DNA of 64,000 nucleotides from Flavobacterium sp. TR2 (GTDB lineage: Bacteria; Bacteroidota; Bacteroidia; Flavobacteriales; Flavobacteriaceae), in NCBI RefSeq assembly GCF_025252405.1, contig NZ_CP104307.1, positions 5,022,001 to 5,086,000 of the forward strand, given 5' to 3'. Each line of letters opens with the position of its first letter. Positions within the stretch are counted from its first letter, which is position 1. Of this stretch, positions 17,570 through 27,642 are shown in pieces. Below the pieces are notes generated by a model that worked only from the letters and a program-made list of their open reading frames with translations, ran no database searches and had not been told where the DNA came from. Made by a program: the position numbers and the translations under genes.

Positions 17570-18553
17570 ATGGCATACAGGTTATTAATAAAAAAATGCT
17601 TTACCACAATTTTATTGTTTTCAGTGATTGCCGGAAAAGCTCAATTTTTCACCCAAAGACTACCTCTTAGCGATTTAAATTCATTTGCTAACGATCTAGG
17701 TCCGTATACCACAATGACAGCTAACAAACCTCCTTTTTCTGATTATGGAACTATTTTGGCACTTAGATACTGGGATGGAGGAGTATCAGACTGGAGAAGT
17801 CAATTAGTATTTGATACTAAAAATGATTTTTATTTCAGACAATCTACAAATAATGGAGGAACTTCGTGGTCAGCATGGAATAAAATCTACCATTCAGGCA
17901 ATCTCAACAATAATGAAACAGACTTTTACGCTAAACTTCTAACAGCAAAAGAACTAGCCATCTACAGTAATGAAAGTTTAAATGGATGGGGTATTTCACA
18001 TATTTATTGGCAAGGCCATTCATTAATTATGGGATCACCAAAAGGAGCCTTTACTCATAATGGTCTAGTATTGAGACCTGGTGGTGCTGCAGGTGGTTTT
18101 CTTGATAATACATTTGATATTGATGTCGCACATGGAATAGATAATTATGAAACACGTATACATTTTTCAGCATCAGGTAATTCTTTTATTAACTCTGGCA
18201 ATGTTGGGATAGGAATAAAGAATCCTCAAAATAAGTTAGACGTTAATGGCACAGTCCATTCAAAAGAAGTAAAAGTTGATATGGATGGGTGGTCAGATTT
18301 CGTTTTTAAAGAAAATTACAATCTTCCAACTCTAATTGAAGTTGAAAAACACATTAATGAAAAAGGGCACTTAGAAAATATACCGAGTGAAAAAGAAGTG
18401 ATCAAAAATGGTATAAATTTAGGTGAAATGGATGCTAAACTTCTCCAAAAAATTGAAGAGCTGACATTATATATCATAGATTTAAATAAAAAAATGGAAG
18501 AACAAAATAAGCAGCTAGAACAAATGAAAAAAGAACTAGCAAGTAAAAAATAA
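17570..18553 (+). CDS. Secreted pyocin-knob / tail-fibre-like protein
   Basis: 327 aa. It has a signal peptide (residues 1-24, ending GKAQ), then a pyocin-knob-type segment (about 35-118: YTTMTANKPPFSDYGTILAL, YFRQSTNNGGTSWSAWNKIY, HSGNLNNN) like the receptor-binding tips of phage tail fibres. An immunoglobulin-like or beta-rich region follows, then NVGIGIKNPQNKLDVNGTV near residue 213, the collar motif seen in trimerised fibre and endosialidase-chaperone proteins. The end is a 60-residue coiled coil (MDAKLLQKIEELTLYIIDLN). There are no phage neighbours and a signal peptide is present, so it is a host secreted fibre-like adhesin rather than a virion gene. A hairpin terminator follows immediately. 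Confidence 0.8.
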   Translation: MAYRLLIKKCFTTILLFSVIAGKAQFFTQRLPLSDLNSFANDLGPYTTMTANKPPFSDYGTILALRYWDGGVSDWRSQLVFDTKNDFYFRQSTNNGGTSWSAWNKIYHSGNLNNNETDFYAKLLTAKELAIYSNESLNGWGISHIYWQGHSLIMGSPKGAFTHNGLVLRPGGAAGGFLDNTFDIDVAHGIDNYETRIHFSASGNSFINSGNVGIGIKNPQNKLDVNGTVHSKEVKVDMDGWSDFVFKENYNLPTLIEVEKHINEKGHLENIPSEKEVIKNGINLGEMDAKLLQKIEELTLYIIDLNKKMEEQNKQLEQMKKELASKK

Positions 18554-18583
18554 AAAAAGACGATCATTTCTGATCGTCTTTTT
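18554..18583. terminator. Bidirectional terminator
   Basis: Perfect arms of 12-13 bases (AAAAGACGATCA / TGATCGTCTTTT) with a four-base loop lie right after the fibre-like gene. The flanking A and T tracts allow use by the convergent lipoprotein gene too. Confidence 0.88.
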
Positions 18584-18608
18584 CGTTTCTAATTCAAAAT
18601 TTTAAAAT

Positions 18609-19268
18609 CTATTTCTTTGCATCTTTGTTTTCTTCAGACTTAGCACCCATTCTGTTTACAGTGTACATTGGTGCGAACTTAATTTTCAAACCAGCAATTT
18701 TTCTGTTATCCTCAGCAGTCAATCCTTCTTTTTCAACTGTATTTTTACGGCTGTCAAGGGCTTCATACATTAATTTAACTTCATCCCAGTCTTCTCTAGA
18801 ATATTTGTCCTTATTATTTTCTACAGTATGGACAAACTGCTGATAAACGCTATGAATATTTTGAGCATTAACCCAGTTAAAATTCATATCATCACCAATT
18901 TTTCCTGCGCCAAACAAAGCATCTCTTAATTGCTGTTTAGGACTAGGAGCTGGAGGGGCAAATTGGGCGGTCATTTCATTTTTAAATTCTTCGTATTTAA
19001 TTTTACTTGCATTTATTTTTTCAGTCGCAGCAGCATTATCTTTAATATCTGCCAAAGCGGCTTGAGCTTCTTGAGATCTTCTGTCGTATTCAGCTTCTAC
19101 GCTCTTCCAATTATCTTTCAAATCAGCGGCGGCAACATTTTTAACAGAGTCAACATACACAACGTAGTTCTCTACTGTTTTTTGCGCTCTTTCTTGTTTT
19201 TCATCTTTACACGATGTAAGTCCAAATACTAATAATGCAATTCCTGTGGCTATTTTTATATTTTTCAT
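18609..19268 (-). CDS. Coiled-coil lipoprotein of unknown function (possibly DUF6565)
   Basis: 219 aa. The lipobox gives Cys20 (ALLVFGLTSCKDE). The body is Ala/Lys/Glu-rich and almost wholly helical, with a conserved-looking segment YVVYVDSVKNVAAADLKDNW (20 residues) and a second block SREDWDEVKLMYEALDSRKN. The architecture, a short anchored helical hairpin, fits periplasmic stress-type lipoproteins; the YVVYVDSV opening recalls the DUF6565 family, which I cannot verify here. About 300 bases of AT-rich sequence separate it from the divergent ABC ATPase gene, and I see nothing but AT runs and a poor promoter-like stretch there. Confidence 0.72.
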   Translation of the reverse strand: MKNIKIATGIALLVFGLTSCKDEKQERAQKTVENYVVYVDSVKNVAAADLKDNWKSVEAEYDRRSQEAQAALADIKDNAAATEKINASKIKYEEFKNEMTAQFAPPAPSPKQQLRDALFGAGKIGDDMNFNWVNAQNIHSVYQQFVHTVENNKDKYSREDWDEVKLMYEALDSRKNTVEKEGLTAEDNRKIAGLKIKFAPMYTVNRMGAKSEENKDAKK

Positions 19269-19564
19269 AATCTATAGTTATTAATTAATTATATAAACAA
19301 ATTTACCTAATGCCTATTTAAAAAAATTACATTATTCTCACATCTTAAAAATTAAAAACATATTAAAACTATAAAACACAGCAAATACTGAGAATTACAC
19401 AAAAATCATCAAAAATCATATAACACATTTAGACTTAAAAAATGTATTCTATTGATTGTTGTAATACATATAATTTAAGGAAAGCGATTTTTGTAACAAA
19501 AACCAATTATCAACTACTTATTCAAAAGTGTTTTGTACTTTTAAATCCAAAATTGTAAAATAAA

Positions 19565-20251
19565 ATGGCTGAACCATTAATTAAAATAACCGACATTAAA
19601 CGAAATTTTACTTTAGGAAACGAAATTGTTTATGTTTTAAAAGGAATTGATCTAGAAATACAAAAAGGCGAATATGTTGCTTTAATGGGACCTTCCGGAT
19701 CAGGAAAATCTACATTAATGAATTTGTTAGGCTGTTTAGATACACCAACTTCTGGTCGTTATATTTTAAATGGAAAAGATGTCAGCAAAATGAAAGATGA
19801 TGAATTGGCCGAAATTCGAAACAAAGAAATTGGTTTCGTTTTTCAGACTTTCAATCTTTTACCAAGAACAACTGCTTTAGACAATGTTGCATTACCTATG
19901 ATTTATGCCGGTTACGGAAAATCTGAAAGAATTGCCCGCGCAACCGAAGTTTTAAAACAAGTAAACCTTGCCGATAGAATGGATCACCAGCCCAATCAGC
20001 TTTCTGGAGGGCAGCGCCAGCGTGTTGCAGTTGCTCGCGCTTTGGTCAACAAGCCTTCTATTATTTTGGCCGACGAACCAACAGGAAACCTAGATAGTAA
20101 AACTTCTGTAGAAATCATGAAACTTTTTGGAGATATTCATGCGCAAGGAAATACTGTAATTCTAGTAACTCACGAAGAAGACATTGCCGCTTACGCTCAC
20201 AGAATTATTCGTTTGCGAGATGGCTTAATTGAAAGCGACACCACAAAATAA
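19565..20251 (+). CDS. ABC transporter ATPase of the LolD/MacB class, no adjacent permease
   Basis: 228 aa. Motifs are complete: Walker [10 protein letters not shown] (about residue 42), Q-loop VFQTFNLLP, signature LSGGQRQR, Walker [13 protein letters not shown] and H-loop THEED. The [10 protein letters not shown] and signature spelling place it in the LolD/MacB group that powers lipoprotein release or mechanotransmission in the inner membrane. No permease lies on either side, so it must pair with a partner encoded elsewhere. The next gene, a PduO adenosyltransferase, starts after a 103-base spacer of repeat sequence. Confidence 0.9.
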   Translation: MAEPLIKITDIKRNFTLGNEIVYVLKGIDLEIQKGEYVALMGPSGSGKSTLMNLLGCLDTPTSGRYILNGKDVSKMKDDELAEIRNKEIGFVFQTFNLLPRTTALDNVALPMIYAGYGKSERIARATEVLKQVNLADRMDHQPNQLSGGQRQRVAVARALVNKPSIILADEPTGNLDSKTSVEIMKLFGDIHAQGNTVILVTHEEDIAAYAHRIIRLRDGLIESDTTK

Positions 20252-20350
20252 TTTTAGATTTCTGATTTTAGATTTTAGATTATTCTCTAAATCTAAAATT
20301 GTAGACAACAGCATATCACAATCTAAAATCAAAAATCTACAATCTACAAT
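20252..20350. repeat. ATTTTAGATT inverted repeat
   Basis: The left part repeats TTTTAGATT several times and the right part holds AATCTAAAATC and AATCTACAATC. It could pair into a hairpin. It sits between the ABC ATPase and adenosyltransferase genes. In-frame translation through it exists but the true start of the adenosyltransferase lies beyond it. Confidence 0.75.
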
Positions 20351-20354
20351 AAAA

Positions 20355-20924
20355 ATGAAAGTATATACCAAAACAGGCGATAAAGGAACGACAGCTCTAT
20401 TTGGCGGAGACCGCGTCCCAAAAGACCACATCAGAATTGACAGTTATGGAACTGTTGACGAGCTGAACTCTTATATTGGATTAATCCGTGATCAGGAAAT
20501 GGACTCGCATTATAAAACCATTTTAATCGAAATTCAAGACCGTCTTTTTACTGTTGGTGCCATTTTGGCAACTCCGCAAGAAAAAGAAGTTTTAAAAAAT
20601 GGAAAACTACGCTTAGAAAATCTAGGCATAATCGATTCGGATATTGAATTATTAGAAAACGAAATAGATAAAATGGACGGAAGCCTTCCGCCAATGACTC
20701 ATTTTGTTTTGCCTGGAGGACATCCAACTGTGTCACATTGTCATATAGCACGCTGTATTTGCCGTCGCGCAGAACGTTTAGCAGTGCATTTAAGCCATAA
20801 CGAACACGTTCCTGAAATAGCAATACAGTACTTAAACCGACTTTCTGACTACCTTTTTGTCTTGGCACGAAAGTTGTCCTCAGACTTAAAAGCGGAGGAA
20901 GTGAAATGGATACCCAGAAAATAA
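20355..20924 (+). CDS. PduO-type cob(I)alamin adenosyltransferase
   Basis: 189 aa from the ATG at 20355. An upstream in-frame ATG at 20229 would run through the repeat and add unrelated residues, so the shorter form is used. It opens MKVYTKTGDKGTTALFGGDR, the ATP-binding N-terminus of the family. The helical core follows, with RCICRRAERLAVHL carrying the conserved Arg pair and LNRLSDYLFVLAR near the end. It transfers adenosyl from ATP to cob(I)alamin, making the cofactor of methylmalonyl-CoA mutase. MeaB, the mutase GTPase, lies 22 kb away in the same window; no B12 riboswitch is seen. Confidence 0.92.
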   Translation: MKVYTKTGDKGTTALFGGDRVPKDHIRIDSYGTVDELNSYIGLIRDQEMDSHYKTILIEIQDRLFTVGAILATPQEKEVLKNGKLRLENLGIIDSDIELLENEIDKMDGSLPPMTHFVLPGGHPTVSHCHIARCICRRAERLAVHLSHNEHVPEIAIQYLNRLSDYLFVLARKLSSDLKAEEVKWIPRK

Positions 20925-20930
20925 ATTTTC

Positions 20931-21064
20931 TGGAAATTCCAAATTTTAAATTCCGAGGGAAAAGTAAAAATCTAGGAGTTTAAATTACAGAATAAAATTC
21001 CGAAACTGGGCGCTATAATTGCCTTTTTTGGAGTTTGGAATTTAAAAATTGGAATTTAGCAATT
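20931..21064. repeat. AATTCCAAATT / GGAATTT inverted repeat, copy 1
   Basis: The left arm has TGGAAATTCCAAATTTTAAA and the right arm GGAGTTTGGAATTTAAAAAT. A second copy of the family is at 61842-61935. It occupies the gap between the adenosyltransferase and DUF2795 genes. Confidence 0.75.
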
Positions 21065-21102
21065 GACGTTCTTAAATTTTATTAAAATAAATCAAAATTT
21101 AC

Positions 21103-21132
21103 TTGTCTTTTTCAGTAAAAAATTTATTTTTG
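21103..21132 (+). promoter_or_regulatory. Complete Bacteroidota promoter of the DUF2795 gene
   Basis: TTG at 21103-21105, exactly 19 bases, then TATTTTTG at 21125-21132. This fits the Bacteroidota TTG-N19-TAnnTTTG consensus completely. The ATG is 21 bases after the -7 box. Confidence 0.8.
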
Positions 21133-21153
21133 CACAAACTAAACAGATAACAG

Positions 21154-21375
21154 ATGTATTGGACATTAGAATTAGCATCTTATTTAAGTGATGCGCCATG
21201 GCCTGCTAACAAAGATGAACTTATTGACTACGCCATTAGAGCTGGTGCTCCATTAGAGGTGGTAGAAAACCTTCAGTCAATCGAAGATGAAGGGGAGATA
21301 TATGAATCAATGGAAGAAATTTGGCCTGATTATCCAACAGACGAAGATTATCTTTGGAATGAGGATGAATATTAA
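21154..21375 (+). CDS. Small DUF2795 protein
   Basis: 73 aa and acidic. It has the family pattern LASYLSDAPWPANKDELIDY, a tight helical domain of about 50 residues, and a Glu/Asp/Tyr-rich tail (YPTDEDYLWNEDEY). DUF2795 has no known biochemical function; in Bacteroidota the gene is often seen just upstream of secA, as here, though a terminator lies between the two. The strong promoter and terminator suggest an abundant single-gene transcript. No signal peptide is present. Confidence 0.88.
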   Translation: MYWTLELASYLSDAPWPANKDELIDYAIRAGAPLEVVENLQSIEDEGEIYESMEEIWPDYPTDEDYLWNEDEY

Positions 21376-21390
21376 AAAATAAACCAAAGG

Positions 21391-21420
21391 AAAAAGTCTC
21401 ATCACAGAGACTTTTTTTTT
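21391..21420 (+). terminator. Intrinsic terminator after DUF2795 gene
   Basis: A 10-bp stem AAAAAGTCTC / GAGACTTTTT with loop ATCACA is followed by a run of T to 21420. It separates this gene from secA. Confidence 0.9.
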
Positions 21421-21461
21421 GGTTCAAATACATATTATATAATAAAGAAATACAATAAATC

Positions 21462-24400
21462 ATGAGTTTCATAAACAGTATTATTAAAGTCTTTGTCGGC
21501 GATAAGTCGCAAAAAGATGTCAAAGCTTTACAACCTTACTTAAATAAAATTAAAACATTCGAAGCTCCATTAATGAGTCTTACAAACGACGAATTAAGAG
21601 GAAGAACCGTATATTTTAAAGACAGAATCAAAGAAGCTAGAGCTGATAAAGATGCTAAAATCGCTTCGCTTAAAGCTGAAGTAGAAAACATCGAAGACAT
21701 CGATAAAAGAGAAGACATTTATGACGCAATAGATGCTCTTGAAAAAGAAGCTTATGAAATCTCTGAAAAAACTTTATTGGAAATTCTTCCAGAAGCATTT
21801 TCTGTTGTAAAAGAAACGGCTCGCCGTTTTAAAGAAAACTCACATATCGAAGTTACAGCAACTCCAAAAGACCGCGAATTCTCAGCAACAAAATCATACA
21901 TCACTATTGATGGCGATAAAGCTATTTGGGCTAACAAATGGAATGCTGCCGGAAAAGACATCACTTGGGACATGATTCACTATGATGTTCAGTTAATTGG
22001 CGGTATGGTATTGCACGAAGGTAAAGTTGCCGAAATGCAAACGGGAGAAGGAAAAACTTTGGTTGCTACCCTTCCGCTTTACTTAAACGCTTTGACAGGA
22101 AACGGAGTTCACTTAGTAACAGTGAACGACTACTTAGCAAAACGTGATAGCACTTGGAAAGCGCCTTTATTCGAGTTCCACGGTTTATCTGTTGACTGTA
22201 TTGACAATCACCAGCCAAGTACAGAAGCTAGAAAAAAAGCTTACGACGCTGACATCACTTACGGAACTAACAATGAGTTTGGTTTTGACTACCTAAGAGA
22301 TAACATGGCACACTCGCCTAGCGACTTAGTGCAAAGAAAACACAATTTTGCAATCGTCGACGAGGTTGACTCTGTATTAATTGATGACGCCAGAACACCT
22401 CTTATTATTTCAGGACCAGTTCCTCAGGGAGACCGTCATGAGTTCAACGAATTGAAACCAAAAATTGAAAACTTAGTTTCTCAACAACGTCAGTTAGCAA
22501 ATGGTTTCTTGGCTGAAGCTAAAAAATTAATCAAAGAAGGAAATACTAAAGATGGAGGTTTCTTATTGTTAAGAGCTTACAGATCTTTACCTAAAAATAA
22601 AGCATTAATTAAATTTTTAAGTGAAGAAGGAATTAAACAATTGCTTCAAAAAACTGAAAATCAATATATGCAAGACAACAATCGCGAAATGCACAAAGTT
22701 GATGAAGCTTTGTATTTTGTGATTGAAGAAAAAAACAATCAAGTTGAATTGACAGACAATGGTATCAAATACCTTTCTGGAGATACAGATGCAGATTTCT
22801 TCGTGTTACCAGACATTGGAACAGAAATCGCTGCGATTGAAAAACAAAAACTAGACAAAGACGCTGAAGCCGAAGCTAAAGAAAGATTATTCCAAGATTT
22901 TGGTGTAAAAAGCGAACGTATCCATACTCTTACCCAGCTTTTAAAAGCTTACGCTTTATTCGAAAAAGACGTAGAGTACGTTATCATGGACAACAAAATT
23001 ATGATTGTCGATGAGCAGACAGGTCGTATCATGGACGGACGCCGTTATTCTGATGGTCTTCACCAAGCGATCGAAGCAAAAGAAAACGTAAAAATCGAAG
23101 CTGCAACTCAAACTTTTGCAACAGTTACATTACAGAACTATTTCAGAATGTACAGCAAATTGGCTGGTATGACTGGTACTGCTGTTACCGAGGCCGGCGA
23201 GTTATGGCAAATCTATAAATTGGATGTTGTTGAAATTCCAACCAACCGTCCAATTGCAAGACAAGACAAAGAAGATTACATCTACAAAACTACACGTGAA
23301 AAATTCAACGCTGTAATCGAAGACGTAACTGAATTATCGCAAGCTGGAAGGCCAGTATTGATTGGAACAACTTCTGTAGAAATTTCTGAATTATTAAGCC
23401 GTATGCTTAAAATGAGAGGAATCACACACAACGTATTGAATGCTAAAATGCATAAGCAAGAAGCACAAATCGTTGAAGAAGCTGGTAAAGCGGGAGTTGT
23501 AACTATTGCAACAAATATGGCTGGTCGTGGTACCGATATTAAATTATCTCCAGAAGTAAAAGCTGCGGGAGGTTTAGCAATCGTAGGTACCGAACGTCAC
23601 GATTCTCGTCGTGTAGACAGACAGTTACGCGGTCGTTCTGGCCGTCAGGGAGATCCAGGAAGTTCTCAATTCTACGTTTCTCTTGAAGATAACTTAATGC
23701 GTTTGTTCGGTTCTGAAAGAGTTGCGAAAGTAATGGACAGAATGGGACTTAAAGAAGGTGAAGTTATCCAGCATTCTATGATGACTAAATCTATCGAACG
23801 TGCTCAGAAAAAAGTAGAAGAAAACAACTTTGGTGTTCGTAAACGTTTATTAGAGTATGATGACGTAATGAACTCACAACGTGAAGTGGTTTACAAACGT
23901 CGTCGTCACGCATTGTTCGGAGAGCGTTTGAAACTAGATATTGCGAATATGCTTTATGACACTTGCGAATTAATCGTAAGCAACAATAAAGTAGCTAATG
24001 ATTTCAAAGGATTTGAATTTGATTTAATTCGTTATTTCGGAATCACATCTCCTCTTTCAGAAGCTGATTTCGCTAAATTATCAGATATTGAAGTTACTGG
24101 AAAAGTATACAAAGAAGCTTTAGCTTTCTACACTGAAAAAACAGAAAGAAGCGCTAGAGAAGCTTTCCCAATCATTAAAGGAGTTTACGAAGAGCCAAAC
24201 AACCATTTCGAAAGAATTGTCGTTCCTTTTACAGACGGAATCAAAACTTTGAATGTGGTTACTGACTTGAAAAAAGCTTACGACAGCGAAGGTGCTCAAT
24301 TGGTTGCTGATTTTGAGAAAAACATCACGCTTTCAATTGTTGATGAGGCTTGGAAAAAACACTTACGCAAAATGGACGAATTGAAACAATCTGTTCAATT

Positions 24401-24809
24401 GGCTGTTCACGAGCAAAAAGATCCATTGCTTATTTACAAATTAGAAGCTTTCAATTTGTTTAGAGGAATGTTGGACAACGTTAACAAAGAAGTTATTTCA
24501 TTCTTATTCAAAGGTGACTTACCTGCTCAAAACGTTCCTGAAATTCACGAAGCAAGAGAAGTAGTTCGTCCAAAAGAAAACTTACAGTTAAGTAAAGACG
24601 AAATTCCAAATAGCGAAAGTATGAACCGTGAGGCTGGAGAAACTCAACAACGTCAGGTTACTGAAACTATCGTTAGAGATATGCCAAAAATCAACAGAAA
24701 TGATACTGTTGTCGTTCAAGAAATTGCTACTGGCAAAACAGAAACGATGAAGTACAAAAAGGCTGAAGGCTTATTAGCAGCTGGAACTTGGGTTTTGGTT
24801 AATGAATAA
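21462..24809 (+). CDS. secA: Preprotein translocase ATPase SecA
   Basis: 1115 aa. SecA drives precursor proteins through SecYEG. Motifs are in order: Walker A QTGEGKT in [20 protein letters not shown] (residues about 189-208), [16 protein letters not shown], the preprotein crosslinking region, [41 protein letters not shown] and [20 protein letters not shown] (20 residues). The long helical insertion near residues 330-470 makes it about 200 residues longer than the E. coli protein, usual for Bacteroidota. The C-terminus ends WVLVNE without the CxCx8CH zinc motif that binds SecB, consistent with the phylum. It is a single-copy housekeeping gene closed by a strong terminator. Confidence 0.98.
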   Translation: MSFINSIIKVFVGDKSQKDVKALQPYLNKIKTFEAPLMSLTNDELRGRTVYFKDRIKEARADKDAKIASLKAEVENIEDIDKREDIYDAIDALEKEAYEISEKTLLEILPEAFSVVKETARRFKENSHIEVTATPKDREFSATKSYITIDGDKAIWANKWNAAGKDITWDMIHYDVQLIGGMVLHEGKVAEMQTGEGKTLVATLPLYLNALTGNGVHLVTVNDYLAKRDSTWKAPLFEFHGLSVDCIDNHQPSTEARKKAYDADITYGTNNEFGFDYLRDNMAHSPSDLVQRKHNFAIVDEVDSVLIDDARTPLIISGPVPQGDRHEFNELKPKIENLVSQQRQLANGFLAEAKKLIKEGNTKDGGFLLLRAYRSLPKNKALIKFLSEEGIKQLLQKTENQYMQDNNREMHKVDEALYFVIEEKNNQVELTDNGIKYLSGDTDADFFVLPDIGTEIAAIEKQKLDKDAEAEAKERLFQDFGVKSERIHTLTQLLKAYALFEKDVEYVIMDNKIMIVDEQTGRIMDGRRYSDGLHQAIEAKENVKIEAATQTFATVTLQNYFRMYSKLAGMTGTAVTEAGELWQIYKLDVVEIPTNRPIARQDKEDYIYKTTREKFNAVIEDVTELSQAGRPVLIGTTSVEISELLSRMLKMRGITHNVLNAKMHKQEAQIVEEAGKAGVVTIATNMAGRGTDIKLSPEVKAAGGLAIVGTERHDSRRVDRQLRGRSGRQGDPGSSQFYVSLEDNLMRLFGSERVAKVMDRMGLKEGEVIQHSMMTKSIERAQKKVEENNFGVRKRLLEYDDVMNSQREVVYKRRRHALFGERLKLDIANMLYDTCELIVSNNKVANDFKGFEFDLIRYFGITSPLSEADFAKLSDIEVTGKVYKEALAFYTEKTERSAREAFPIIKGVYEEPNNHFERIVVPFTDGIKTLNVVTDLKKAYDSEGAQLVADFEKNITLSIVDEAWKKHLRKMDELKQSVQLAVHEQKDPLLIYKLEAFNLFRGMLDNVNKEVISFLFKGDLPAQNVPEIHEAREVVRPKENLQLSKDEIPNSESMNREAGETQQRQVTETIVRDMPKINRNDTVVVQEIATGKTETMKYKKAEGLLAAGTWVLVNE

Positions 24810-24863
24810 ATTCTAAGCAGTTGGTCGCAATCACATTTTGCAGACTATTTAAATTACATATTC

Positions 24864-24910
24864 AACCCGACAGATTTTTAGATTCTGTCGGGTTTCTTTT
24901 TTTTTTAAAT
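24864..24910 (+). terminator. Intrinsic terminator of secA
   Basis: Arms AACCCGACAG and CTGTCGGGTT flank an 11-base A/T-rich loop and are followed by a T-run. The same stem core is used in the terminator at 48864-48900. Confidence 0.9.
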
Positions 24911-24988
24911 TTCCAGTTTCTGCATTCTAATTGTAAACAGAAACTAAATTAAACAACAAAAATCATTACAATTAAAAATAATATAATG

Positions 24989-24996
24989 TATTTTTG
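24989..24996 (+). promoter_or_regulatory. -7 element of the Cys-peptide / TonB receptor locus
   Basis: TATTTTTG is an exact consensus match. It includes a TTG at 24994 that is the most upstream in-frame start of the following gene; being part of the -7 box, that TTG is unlikely to be the real start. The next in-frame candidate is the TTG at 25021. Confidence 0.65.
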
Positions 24997-25020
24997 CCTT
25001 CAAAAACAACGAAACACGCT

Positions 25021-25398
25021 TTGAAACGGCTTTTGGTCATATTTCTTTCCTGCATGCTATTAGTTCCTTCTTTTGGCAGTTTCTTTGTTTATACCTCATT
25101 CAAACTAAATCAAGAAGAAATTTCTAAAACAATTTGCGTACAGCGCAAAATGGTTTTCAATAGCTGTAATGGCCGTTGTGAACTTCAAAAAAGCTTAAAA
25201 AAATACGCAGACAATGAAAAAAGAATGCAAAACAATCTGAAAGAAAAAGCAGAGGTCGTTTACATTCAGACTTCAATCTTAAACAATTTTAAATTAACAG
25301 GACTTATCGAATCAAAAGCAAAAATTTTCGCTTCATTTGATAAAAAGCCTATTGCAATCGCAAATTCAATTTTTCACCCTCCATCCTATTTTATATAA
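25021..25398 (+). CDS. Small membrane-anchored Cys-rich peptide (metal-locus type)
   Basis: 125 aa from the TTG at 25021; no ATG is available before the hydrophobic segment, and the TTG at 24994 lies inside the promoter. One hydrophobic segment (VIFLSCMLLVPSFGSFFVYT) is a signal anchor. The body has ICVQRKMVFNSCNGRCEL followed by QKSLKK. The CNGxC-x-L block resembles C-x2-4-K-x-CNGKCxL-x-K peptides I have seen upstream of Bacteroidota metal-related TonB receptors. Three cysteines in this short stretch could bind Cu or Fe. Downstream are the TonB receptor (85 bases) and a PepSY protein. Function is inferred from context only. Confidence 0.62.
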   Translation: MKRLLVIFLSCMLLVPSFGSFFVYTSFKLNQEEISKTICVQRKMVFNSCNGRCELQKSLKKYADNEKRMQNNLKEKAEVVYIQTSILNNFKLTGLIESKAKIFASFDKKPIAIANSIFHPPSYFI

Positions 25399-25483
25399 AT
25401 TTTAAAAAGTCAAAATTTTAAGACTTGCAGTTCGCTTACGGCCTAAAGCCTATAGCTTACAGCTTTAATTTATATAATCCAAA

Positions 25484-27640
25484 ATGAAAAAAATATATTT
25501 TACCCTATTGATCATAGGGCAATGTGTCTTTGCACAAAACAAAACCGCACAAGACACAACAAAGCAAGAACTTGAAAATGTTTTTGTAACGGCCAATCGT
25601 ACAGCAACTTTAAGAAAAGAAACGCCAGTTGCTATAAGCAAATTAACCGCCAAAACAATTAACGAAACAAAAGCAACTGCAGTTTACGAAATCATTAATA
25701 AAACGCCTGGCGTGCTAATGGTGAATTTAGGCAACGAACAGCATATGATGTCAATTCGCCAGCCTATGACTACAAATGCTTATTATTTATACCTTGAAGA
25801 TGGATTGCCAATTCGTCCAATGGGAATTTTTAATCATAATGCCTTATTAGAAATAAACCAATACAATCTGCAAAGCATTGAAATTGTAAAAGGACCTGTT
25901 TCTTCTTTGTACGGGCCAGAAGCCGTTGGCGGAACCATCAATCTGATTTCCTTAAAACCACCTGTAGATCCTGAATTTAAATTTGGAGTTCAGGCCGACA
26001 ATTATGGATACAGAAGATTTCAAGCTGCTGGAGGAGCAACAATCGGAAAAGTTGGTTTTCATATTGCTGGAATTTCAAGTTTGCAGGAAAATGGCTGGAT
26101 GACGTATTCTGATTATAATAAGGATAATTTGAACGCCAGAATTGATTACAACATTTCGCCTTCTACGCGACTGATCAGCAATACGATGTACGGAAAGTAT
26201 TATTCTGACATGAGCGGAACAGTCAATGAAGAAGCTTTTAACAATAGAACTTACAAAAGCACTTCTGATTTTACCTATAGAAAATCGGATGCTTTGAGAA
26301 CTCGTGTAACGTTAGAACATGACTGGAATGCTAATTCTAACAGTTACATTACAGCCTATTTGCGTGATAATAAATTAGGGCAAAATCCGTCTTATGGAAT
26401 TAAATGGAGTCCGACAGTAAATCCAACAACAGCCAAAGGTGAAGTAAATTCAAACAACTTTAAAAGTTATGGCGCAATTGGACAGCACACGCAAAAATTT
26501 GATTTCTTGAATACCAAAATTGTGGCTGGAGCTTTATACGATTATTCTCCTGTGACTTATTGGTCGTATGTAATTGATTTAAAAGCCAATTTGAATCCAG
26601 GACAGCCAGGAAAACAAACAGTAGATTCGTATGAGATCGTTGCTGAACATCCAGATTCTAAACTTTCTGATTATACAGCTGATATTTTCAATACAGCTGG
26701 TTACGCGCAAATCAGCTTTAATCCAATCGAAAAATTAGTTATTACAGTCGGCGGCCGTTATGACAACATGAAAGTGAATTATGATAATGCTATTGACCTT
26801 TCTACAGGAAGCAAAATGTATGACAAATTTACTTTCAAGATTGGAGCCAATTATAACCCCACAGAATTTGCAGGCTTTTATGGTAATTATTCTCAAGGAT
26901 TTGCTCCTCCTGGCATTACTTCTATTTTTAGAGCCAAACCAGGAACCGGCGGTACTTCTGGCGTTCCTGCAGAATTTTATTACAACTTAAAACCAGCAGA
27001 TTTTGACAATTATGAAGTTGGCGGATGGTTTTCGTTTTTAGAAAACAAATTAAACATTGATTATGCTTTTTACTATATGGAAGGTAAAAATGAATTACTG
27101 AACATCAAACTTCCAGACAATTCAACCGATTATCGCTCAGCAGGAGAAACGCGCCATAAAGGAATCGAGTTTGGCGCTTCTTACAGACCTTCAAAACAAT
27201 TTAATATTCGTCTTGGCGGAACTTACGCGCAGCATACTTACATTGATTTTAAACTTTCAGACAAACCATCAGATCCGATTCAGGATTTAAACGGAAAAGA
27301 AATGCCTTCTGCTCCAAAATGGTCAGGAAATTCAGAAGTGAGCTATTATCCCAACTGGCTTCCTAATTTAAGAACATCTTTAGAATGGCAACTTGTAGGC
27401 AGTTACTATCAAGATCAAATTAATACAGTAAAATATGATGGCTACAATATTTTCAACGCTAGAATTGGCTATCAATGGAAAAAAATTGAGGTTTATGGAA
27501 ATGTATTAAATCTTACGGACAAACTATATGCGTATAATGTTACAAGAACGAATGCTGCCAATGCCCAACCCACATATACTGCCGCTGCACCGAGAACTTT
27601 TGTATTCGGAATTCAATATAATTTTTCATTAAAAAAATAA
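25484..27640 (+). CDS. TonB-dependent outer-membrane receptor
   Basis: 718 aa. The signal peptide ends near residue 18 (GQCVFAQ). A Plug domain covers about residues 45-160 with KTPGVLMVNLGNEQHMMSIR, QSIEIVKGPVSSLYGPEAVG (20 residues) and GGTINLISLKP. The rest is a 22-strand-type barrel with a final aromatic strand (FVFGIQYNFSLKK). There is no N-terminal signalling or CarboxypepD_reg extension, unlike SusC proteins, so it is a classical siderophore, copper or cobalamin-type importer. The 3' gene is a PepSY reductase-like protein and the 5' gene a Cys peptide, suggesting uptake of a metal chelate with reduction at the inner membrane. The 40 bases before the ATG hold a short GCTTAC repeat-like stretch. 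No Fur box was recognised. Confidence 0.92.
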   Translation: MKKIYFTLLIIGQCVFAQNKTAQDTTKQELENVFVTANRTATLRKETPVAISKLTAKTINETKATAVYEIINKTPGVLMVNLGNEQHMMSIRQPMTTNAYYLYLEDGLPIRPMGIFNHNALLEINQYNLQSIEIVKGPVSSLYGPEAVGGTINLISLKPPVDPEFKFGVQADNYGYRRFQAAGGATIGKVGFHIAGISSLQENGWMTYSDYNKDNLNARIDYNISPSTRLISNTMYGKYYSDMSGTVNEEAFNNRTYKSTSDFTYRKSDALRTRVTLEHDWNANSNSYITAYLRDNKLGQNPSYGIKWSPTVNPTTAKGEVNSNNFKSYGAIGQHTQKFDFLNTKIVAGALYDYSPVTYWSYVIDLKANLNPGQPGKQTVDSYEIVAEHPDSKLSDYTADIFNTAGYAQISFNPIEKLVITVGGRYDNMKVNYDNAIDLSTGSKMYDKFTFKIGANYNPTEFAGFYGNYSQGFAPPGITSIFRAKPGTGGTSGVPAEFYYNLKPADFDNYEVGGWFSFLENKLNIDYAFYYMEGKNELLNIKLPDNSTDYRSAGETRHKGIEFGASYRPSKQFNIRLGGTYAQHTYIDFKLSDKPSDPIQDLNGKEMPSAPKWSGNSEVSYYPNWLPNLRTSLEWQLVGSYYQDQINTVKYDGYNIFNARIGYQWKKIEVYGNVLNLTDKLYAYNVTRTNAANAQPTYTAAAPRTFVFGIQYNFSLKK

Positions 27641-27642
27641 AC

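Noticed and set aside
17570..18553. Prophage fragment
   Set aside because: The gene has a signal peptide, its own promoter and a terminator, and its neighbours are a methyltransferase and a lipoprotein gene. No phage genes are near.
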